A program made the position numbers and the translations under genes. Below, piece by piece: positions 1 to 6,100 of a stretch of 12,880 nt of DNA (its first letter is position 1; each line of letters begins with the position of its first letter). The notes beneath the pieces were generated by a model, which saw only the letters and a program-made list of their open reading frames with translations, did no database searches and was not told the origin of the DNA. The stretch comes from Flavobacterium sp. (GTDB lineage: Bacteria; Bacteroidota; Bacteroidia; Flavobacteriales; Flavobacteriaceae). The stretch spans positions 1 to 12,880 of the forward strand of contig SEBM01000047.1 in assembly GCA_004296145.1 (NCBI GenBank), in the 5' to 3' direction.

Positions 1-28
1 ATGTAAACCATTGTGTTTATTGTATTCC

Positions 29-36
29 TAATTTTG
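29..36 (+). promoter_or_regulatory. Possible catalase promoter (-7 element TAATTTTG)
   Basis: TAATTTTG fits the Bacteroidota -7 consensus TANNTTTG exactly. A TTG at 11-13 could be the -33 element, but the 15-bp gap between the two is shorter than the usual 17-23 bp, so only the -7 match is persuasive. Initiation here would give a 5' untranslated leader of about 100 nt before the catalase start at 142. The rest of 1-141 is very AT-rich and I see no gene in it. No OxyR- or PerR-type operator was recognised. Confidence 0.3.
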
Positions 37-141
37 TTTGACTTACAAAAATGAATTTCAATATTTAGTTAAATACACTATTTACAAAATGAGATTCTTA
101 CTATTCTCTATTCAAAATTTAAAAATTAAATTCCTATTAAT

Positions 142-2292
142 ATGAAAAAGCAAAAGCCATCAGATCATGATGATACAAATAGTAAGCAACGAGATCTCGA
201 TTTGAACAGATCTAATGCCCAGGATCAATTTCTTACTACCGATCAGGGAGTTAAAATCAACGATAATAATAATTCACTAAAAGCAGGAGAAAGAGGGCCG
301 TCTTTGCTGGAAGATTTTATCTTAAGAGAAAAAATTACCAATTTTGATCACGAGAGAATTCCGGAACGAATTGTACACGCAAGAGGTTCTGCAGCACATG
401 GATATTTTGAATTATACAAACCGCTGGATCAATATACAAAAGCAGGTTTTCTAAATGATACAAATATAAAAACGCCTGTCTTTGTACGTTTTTCTACCGT
501 GGCAGGATCAAGAGGTTCTACAGATTTGGCGCGTGATGTACGCGGATTTTCGGTAAAATTTTATACCAACGAAGGAAATTATGATTTGGTCGGAAATAAT
601 ATGCCTGTATTTTTTATTCAGGATGCCATGAAATTTCCTGATTTGGTTCATGCCGTAAAACCGGAACCTCATAACGAGATTCCGCAGGCAGCTTCTGCAC
701 ACGATACTTTTTGGGATTTTATTTCATTAATGCCAGAGTCTATGCACATGATTATGTGGGTAATGAGTGACAGGGCAATACCAAGAAGTTTGAGAATGAT
801 GGAAGGTTTTGGCGTTCACACTTTTAGATTTATCAATAAAGAAAATCAATCGCATTTTGTAAAATTTCACTGGAAACCCGTATTAGGAACACACAGCGTT
901 TTATGGGACGAAGCTCAGAAAATTTCAGGAAAAAACTCCGATTTTCATAAACAGGATTTATGGGAAGCAATTGAATCTGGAAATTTCCCTGAATGGGAAT
1001 TAGGCGTACAAATTGTTCCGGAAAGCGACGAACATAATTTCGAGTTTGATTTATTGGATCCGACAAAACTTATTCCGGAAGAAATTGTTCCCGTTCAGAT
1101 TGTCGGGAAAATGACTTTGAACAAAAATCCGGATAACTTTTTTGCAGAAACAGAACAAGTTGCCTTTCATCCCGGACATGTAGTTCCCGGAATTGATTTT
1201 ACAAACGATCCGCTTTTACAAGGCCGTTTATTCTCTTATACCGATACACAATTATCAAGATTAGGAAGTCCGAATTTTCATGAAATTCCGATAAACAGAA
1301 CGATTGCACCTATGCATAATAATCAGCGTGACGGACATATGCGTCAGGAAATTGCAGTTGGGCGAGTAAGTTATCATCCAAATTCATTGGGTGGCGGCTG
1401 TCCGTTTCAGGCAAAAATTGACGAAGGTGGTTTTGCCAGTTTTAACGAACGTGTAGATGCACACAAAGTCCGTGACAGAAGTGCGAGTTTCTCAGATCAC
1501 TTTAGTCAGGCGACACTTTTTTATCAAAGCCAGACCGAAACAGAACAAGCGCATATTATTAATGCTTTGTGTTTTGAATTAGGAAAAGTAGAAACCGTGG
1601 CAATCCGCGAAAGAATGCTTGGTTTATTATCAAGAGTAGATAAAATTTTGGTGAGCAAGGTAGCAAAAGGTTTAGGTTTGAAAGTTCCGAAAGAATTAGA
1701 AAAACCAATAAATCATGGAGTAGGAGCAGATGCTGACCCAACCAAATATGAACCTACAACAGTAAAATCTGAACTTGACACCTCTGATGCTTTGAGCATT
1801 CTTAAAAATGACAAAGGTTCTGATACTATTGCAACAAGACAAGTAGCCTTTTTATGTGCTGATGGTGTAAATGCGACTTCTGTAAACAACATGAAAAAAG
1901 TGTTGGAAAAAGGCGGAGCAGTTGTAAAAATTATTGCACCACATTTGGGTTCCATTGTTTCTGAAGAAGGTACAGAAATTCCGGTGGATCAAAGTTACCT
2001 AACGGCTGCATCGGTACTTTTTGATGCTGTATTTGTTCCTGCCGGAAAAGGAATTTTAGACATAAAAGACAAAAACGAAGTAAAAGAATTCCTTACCGAT
2101 TCTTATAAACACTGCAAATTCATTGCTGTTGAAGGCGAAGGATTGAAGACGCTTCCTTTTGCAAATAATGATAAAATAAGCAAAGATGCCGGCGTTCTTA
2201 TCAGCGATCAGAGTCCGGATAAGAATTTTCCAGCTTCTTTTGCTTCTGCTATTGCAAAACATCGTTTTTGGGAAAGAGAAGCAAACTTATAA
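142..2292 (+). CDS. katE: Large-subunit (clade 2, HPII-type) catalase
   Basis: Heme catalase converting hydrogen peroxide to water and oxygen; no signal peptide, so cytoplasmic. At 716 residues it belongs to the large-subunit class (E. coli HPII has 753). The distal-side catalytic His is H79 in VHARGSAAHG, the catalytic Asn is N152 in DLVGNNMPVFF, and the proximal heme-ligand Tyr is Y366 in RLFSYTDTQLSRLG. The spacing H79-N152-Y366 equals H128-N201-Y415 of HPII. H343 (in AFHPGHVVPG) falls where HPII has H392, the residue that forms an unusual covalent His-Tyr link to the heme ligand, so that link is probably possible here. Residues from about 564 to 716 form the C-terminal class I glutamine-amidotransferase/DJ-1-PfpI-like domain typical of this clade, which in HPII has no known catalytic role. 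The hydrophilic N-terminal extension (about 1-50) is also normal for the clade. A terminator-like hairpin follows, so it is probably monocistronic. The family call is certain. Confidence 0.97.
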   Translation: MKKQKPSDHDDTNSKQRDLDLNRSNAQDQFLTTDQGVKINDNNNSLKAGERGPSLLEDFILREKITNFDHERIPERIVHARGSAAHGYFELYKPLDQYTKAGFLNDTNIKTPVFVRFSTVAGSRGSTDLARDVRGFSVKFYTNEGNYDLVGNNMPVFFIQDAMKFPDLVHAVKPEPHNEIPQAASAHDTFWDFISLMPESMHMIMWVMSDRAIPRSLRMMEGFGVHTFRFINKENQSHFVKFHWKPVLGTHSVLWDEAQKISGKNSDFHKQDLWEAIESGNFPEWELGVQIVPESDEHNFEFDLLDPTKLIPEEIVPVQIVGKMTLNKNPDNFFAETEQVAFHPGHVVPGIDFTNDPLLQGRLFSYTDTQLSRLGSPNFHEIPINRTIAPMHNNQRDGHMRQEIAVGRVSYHPNSLGGGCPFQAKIDEGGFASFNERVDAHKVRDRSASFSDHFSQATLFYQSQTETEQAHIINALCFELGKVETVAIRERMLGLLSRVDKILVSKVAKGLGLKVPKELEKPINHGVGADADPTKYEPTTVKSELDTSDALSILKNDKGSDTIATRQVAFLCADGVNATSVNNMKKVLEKGGAVVKIIAPHLGSIVSEEGTEIPVDQSYLTAASVLFDAVFVPAGKGILDIKDKNEVKEFLTDSYKHCKFIAVEGEGLKTLPFANNDKISKDAGVLISDQSPDKNFPASFASAIAKHRFWEREANL

Positions 2293-2311
2293 TATTTTTT
2301 GACTCTATTCG

Positions 2312-2349
2312 GGAATGGCAAAAGCAGATTGATTCGTTTTTGCCATTCC
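2312..2349 (+). terminator. Hairpin terminator after the catalase gene
   Basis: A perfect 12-bp inverted repeat, GGAATGGCAAAA (2312-2323) and TTTTGCCATTCC (2338-2349), encloses a 14-nt loop. It lies 20 bp after the catalase stop codon and 52 bp before the next start. The base of the stem is G+C-richer than the surroundings and can extend by one G-U pair (2311/2350). The T-run after the stem is short (TTAATT), so it is not a textbook intrinsic terminator, but position and stem quality favour that role. It separates the catalase and CinA-like transcripts. Confidence 0.65.
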
Positions 2350-2401
2350 TTAATTATGAATGATAAAGAACTGAAATTGGAATAATTTTAAAACTGCAAA
2401 T

Positions 2402-2884
2402 ATGCCAAGTGAAAGTGTTATTGAATGCTGTGAGGCATTAATAAAAAGAAACTGGACTATATGTTTTGTCGAAAGTGCCTCGGCAGGAAAGATGAGTTAT
2501 GAATTTTCTACAGTTATAAATTCGGGTCAGATACTGATAGGAGGATTGGTTTGTTATCATGAATCTATGAAAGAAGACCTGCTCCTTATTCCGAAAGGAA
2601 CCATAAAACAATTTACAGCAGAATCGGCCGTTGTAACCAAATTAATGGCCAGAAATTTCCATCGTTTTGTTACATCAGATATTTGTGTAGCACTTACAGG
2701 ATTAACTACTCCGGGCGGAAGTGAAAGCCCAACAAAACCTGTCGGAACCATATTTCTTCATCTTATTTTTCCGCACAAGGAAATAGCCAAAAGATATAAA
2801 TTTAAAGGAACTGCCGAAGAAATCGTTCAGAAGTCTATTGACGCTGTTGCTAAGATAGTTTTGAATGAAGTCCTTAGTACATAG
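2402..2884 (+). CDS. CinA C-terminal-domain family protein (PncC-like, divergent motifs)
   Basis: A 160-residue stand-alone CinA C-terminal domain, the size of NMN deamidase PncC (E. coli YgaD, 165 aa), which converts nicotinamide mononucleotide to nicotinate mononucleotide in pyridine-nucleotide salvage. The fold-wide pattern is present: FVESASAGK replaces the usual AESCTGG, GLVCYHESMKEDLL replaces the YSNEAK segment (Tyr and Lys kept), TGLTTPGG replaces TGIAGPGG, and KPVGTIFLHL matches the KPVGTVW strand. The Ser after Glu is kept, but CTGG is lost. Near the C-terminus the family's FxGDRxxVR motif reads FKGTAEEIV, with both arginines missing. Deamidase activity is therefore uncertain, and it may have another role. 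It has no N-terminal CinA (MoaB-like) domain. The last codons (V-L-S-T-stop) lie inside the 14-bp repeat block that begins at 2868, so the C-terminus seems shaped by the repeat. It is probably transcribed on its own from an unclear promoter; TAATTTTA at 2383-2390 is a near match to the -7 consensus. Confidence 0.85.
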   Translation: MPSESVIECCEALIKRNWTICFVESASAGKMSYEFSTVINSGQILIGGLVCYHESMKEDLLLIPKGTIKQFTAESAVVTKLMARNFHRFVTSDICVALTGLTTPGGSESPTKPVGTIFLHLIFPHKEIAKRYKFKGTAEEIVQKSIDAVAKIVLNEVLST

Positions 2885-2924
2885 TCCTTAGTACATAGTC
2901 CTTAGTTTTTTAGTCCTTAGTCTT
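2868..2924 (+). repeat. Left heptad array, (TAGTNNN)n, 14-bp unit
   Basis: Eight 7-bp words beginning TAGT (the first is AAGTCCT) follow one another: AAGTCCT, TAGTACA, TAGTCCT, TAGTACA, TAGTCCT, TAGTTTT, one extra T, TAGTCCT, TAGTCTT. They alternate, so the effective unit is 14 bp (AGTCCTTAGTACAT). The first units overlap the end of the CinA-like gene and supply its stop codon. It is the mirror image of the array at 2955-3017. Confidence 0.85.
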
Positions 2925-2954
2925 TATTCCCTAATACTAAAGAAGCAAATGCTA

Positions 2955-3017
2955 AGTACTAACAACTAGGTACTAACAACTAGGTACTAACAACTAGGTA
3001 CTAACAACTAACAATCA
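2955..3017 (-). repeat. Right heptad array, (NNNACTA)n, inverted relative to the left array
   Basis: Nine heptads run AGTACTA, ACAACTA, GGTACTA, ACAACTA, GGTACTA, ACAACTA, GGTACTA, ACAACTA, ACAATCA; the last is degenerate. The 14-bp unit is CTAGGTACTAACAA. Its reverse complement in the matching phase, TAGTTGTTAGTACC, agrees with the left unit TAGTCCTTAGTACA at 11 of 14 positions, so this is an inverted, diverged copy of the left array. The 30 bp between the arrays (2925-2954) holds a lone AATACTA and otherwise nothing recognisable. Together the arrays could form a long interrupted stem, perhaps ending the CinA-like transcript. Confidence 0.85.
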
Positions 3018-3020
3018 AAA

Positions 3021-3036
3021 TCACTATTTCTAGTGA
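3021..3036. promoter_or_regulatory. 16-bp palindrome, candidate operator upstream of the adhesin gene
   Basis: TCACTA (3021-3026) and TAGTGA (3031-3036) form a perfect 6-bp inverted repeat around TTTC. It ends 22 bp before the -7 box at 3059, so it sits at or just upstream of where a -33 element would be. That suits a dimeric regulator-binding site, but it could equally be a remnant of the ACTA/TAGT repeats next to it. Confidence 0.35.
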
Positions 3037-3058
3037 GGAGTACCATTCCATGATATTA

Positions 3059-3066
3059 TAGTTTTG
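3059..3066 (+). promoter_or_regulatory. Probable -7 element of the adhesin-SprF operon (TAGTTTTG)
   Basis: TAGTTTTG matches TANNTTTG at all fixed positions. Transcription would start about 7 bp downstream, leaving a leader of roughly 30 nt before the ATG at 3101. No TTG-type -33 element is seen at the expected distance, which leaves room for activator dependence. The stretch before the ATG is AT-rich without a Shine-Dalgarno sequence, as is usual in Bacteroidota. Confidence 0.5.
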
Positions 3067-3100
3067 CAACTTAAATCAAGTGTAAAATATAGTATTCATA

Positions 3101-6100
3101 ATGAAAAAGAATTCTACTACATTCCCCAAAAATAAAAAACGACAACTTATACTAATCCTCTTTTTACTAGCAGGAATAGTGTTTTCGTATGGACAAAATG
3201 GCTGTCCGCAAGTATCAAAATCTATAATTGACGGCGCAAACGGATTTTCTGTTACCGGTAAAGCACCTTCTGATGATCTGAGTGCCAAAACAAGATCTGC
3301 GGGAGATATTAACGGAGATGGAATTCCAGATTTGATTATTTCAGCGCCTGGAGCCGATTTTGGCGGACTGTTGGATGTTGGTGAAGTTTACATCATTTTT
3401 GGAGGATCAGGTTTTTCATTTGACAATTTTGATGTATCTACATTAGATGGTACCAACGGTTTTGTAATCAGAGGAAATGTTGCAGATGAACAATTAGGTT
3501 TGTCATTAGATACCGCAGGAGATTTCAATAATGATGGTATAAGCGATATTGTCGTTTCCTCAAATTCAGATCCTTTGGGACAAGGTTTAGCTTTTGTTTT
3601 TTATGGAAAAAATACTCCTTTTCAGGCTTTATACAATCGTACAGATATAGACAATGCAAAAGGTATTTTTATAACCATAGAGGCACCAACAGATGTCAAA
3701 AATGTTGGTTATGCAGGAGATGTCAATCACGATGGAATAAGCGATGTTATTATTTCAGATAATGCTAATTCAGGCGGTAAACATTATATTGTTTTTGGTA
3801 CTTCATCAGCTGCAAATATTGGTACTTCTTCTTTAAACGGAAGTAACGGTTTTTCTATAACAGGATATGCTTCAGGTTTTTTAAGTCTGAATTCTGTTTG
3901 TAAAAATGCAGGAGATTTTAACAATGACGGAATTGATGATTTAGTTTTAGGTTATCCGTCAATGTTAGAAGTTACCGGAAGCAGCGCAGGAAGAACGATT
4001 GTTTTATTTGGAAGAAATGTAGTTTTTCCGGCTTCAATTCTGTTGGATAACCTGACTTCGGGAGAAGGATATATTTTAACGGGATCCGGGAATTCTACTT
4101 ATGCAGGAACTTCTGTCGCAGCTGCCGGAGATTTTAATCACGACGGAATTGCCGATATTATTATTGGTTCACCTAACAAAACGGTAAATGGAATTCAAAA
4201 AGCAGGTGAAGTATATATCGTTTTTGGAGGCAGTGGTCTTTCAGGAACTTCTGCATTATCAGATATTACAACGTCAACCGGAGTAATTATACAGGGATCA
4301 GCAGATTCAGGTAAATTCGGAACTTTTGTAAATGGTATAAAAGACATCAATCGTGATGGCACAGCCGATGTTGCAATTTCCGGCGAAAGAGGAATTAGCT
4401 ATAACGGAGCGGTGTATGTTGTTTTTGGAGGAAGTGCAGTAACAGGAATCATAACCGATAAAAATATTCTTAATACGATTGGTTATCAGATTTTTGATAG
4501 TGATAAAAACTATTCAAACGGAATTTTTGGAAACGACTTTGCTGGCTTAGATGATTTTAATCAGGACGGTACAAACGATTTTGTTATCGGAAACATTCGA
4601 AAATTTGGTTATACAAATAAAGGAACAGCTTTTGTTTTTTATGGAGAAACAATAGACCGCACCGATAAAGTACTGCCTACAATTGTATGCCCCGGCGACC
4701 AGCAACTTTTTGCCAATTCTACACTTCCGGATTACATTTCTCTTTTATCAGACCTGACGGATAATTGTAACTATACCAATAATTTTGATTTTATAACGGT
4801 ACAAAGTCCACCACAGGGAACTTTATTTACAGCCGATACCAATGTTACGATTACGGTTACCGATTTGTCAGGAAATGTAAACTCATGTAGTTTTTTAGTA
4901 AAACTAAAAAGCCCGATACCAGCTCCTTCCTGTAAAAGTTTTGAATCTTCAGTAAATAATATAGACGGTTCTAATGGTTTCGTTCTTTATGGAGAATCAG
5001 GAGTAGTTAAGGCAGGATATAGTGTGAATAAGGCAGGAGATGTCAATGGAGACGGAATTGATGATTTTATTGTAAGTGCTCTCGGTATTAATTATTCTTC
5101 TTCGGGAGCTTTTCAAAATAAAAACGAAGTTGCAAAAGGAGCTGCTTACGTTATTTTTGGTACAACTTCCGGATTTCCTCCTACTTTAGATTTAAGATTT
5201 TTAAATGGAAGTAACGGATTTATTATCCGCAACGATATTAATCCTGCTGAATATGATGAAACTGGTTTTACCGTTTCAGATGCAGGAGATTTAAATGGAG
5301 ATGGTTTAGCCGATTTAATGTTAAGTGCTCCATCAACAAAAGGATCAGGATTTATTTATTACTTAGGAGCCGTTTATGTAGTATTTGGAAAATCCGGAGG
5401 TTATTCTTCTCAATTTTTACTTTCTTCATTAGACGGAACAAATGGTTTTGTTTTCAGAGGAACTGTCAACGCCGAATATTATGGTTACAGCCTTGACAAT
5501 GCAGGAGATTTTAATGGCGATGGTTATAGCGATATCCTTATTGGCGGAATTGGAATAGTTCCGAAAGCTTTTGTAATTTATGGTAAAAACGGAGGTTTTC
5601 CGGCTCAGATCTTAAGTACAGATATTAACGGTACAAACGGAGTTCAGATTACAAGTAGTTCTTCAACAGATAAAATCGGAAGATCGGTAGCAGGTTTGGG
5701 TGATATCAACGGAGATGGCGTTTCTGATATTGTTTTGTCAAGTTATGATGGTGCCAAAAAGTTTGTAGTTTACGGACGTTCCGGATTTCCGGCTTCACTT
5801 GATGTTATGACTTTAGACGGAACAAACGGTTTTTCAGTTATACATTCAACCAAATCAATACAATATGGTCGTGCCAATAAAGTTGGAGATTTAAATCATG
5901 ATGGTTTTAATGATATTGCTTTTAGCAGAAATTATATTCTTTTTGGATCTTCTGCAATTCCGGCTTCGGTTGATTTAAATAATCTTAACGGAACCAACGG
6001 ATTTACAATATCTGATACACATTTGAGCGAGAGGTTTGGCGGTATTGGAGACTTTAATAATGACGGTATTGATGATTATGTTTTTTTATACAATACATCT

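Noticed and set aside
1..6. ATG at the very first base as a gene start
   Set aside because: It is followed directly by TAA, so it encodes nothing.
508..2262. Several minus-strand open frames of 60-80 codons inside the catalase gene
   Set aside because: They lie opposite a clearly coding, motif-complete gene, have low-complexity or antisense-like sequence, and show no recognisable domain or start context.
142..2292. Acquired catalase or two-gene fusion
   Set aside because: The extra C-terminal DJ-1/PfpI-like domain and N-terminal extension are normal for large-subunit catalases, and base use looks like that of the neighbouring genes.
2868..3017. Possible CRISPR array or phage attachment site
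   Set aside because: The units are 7/14 bp with no unique spacers, there are no cas genes nearby, and no integrase or tRNA gene is present.
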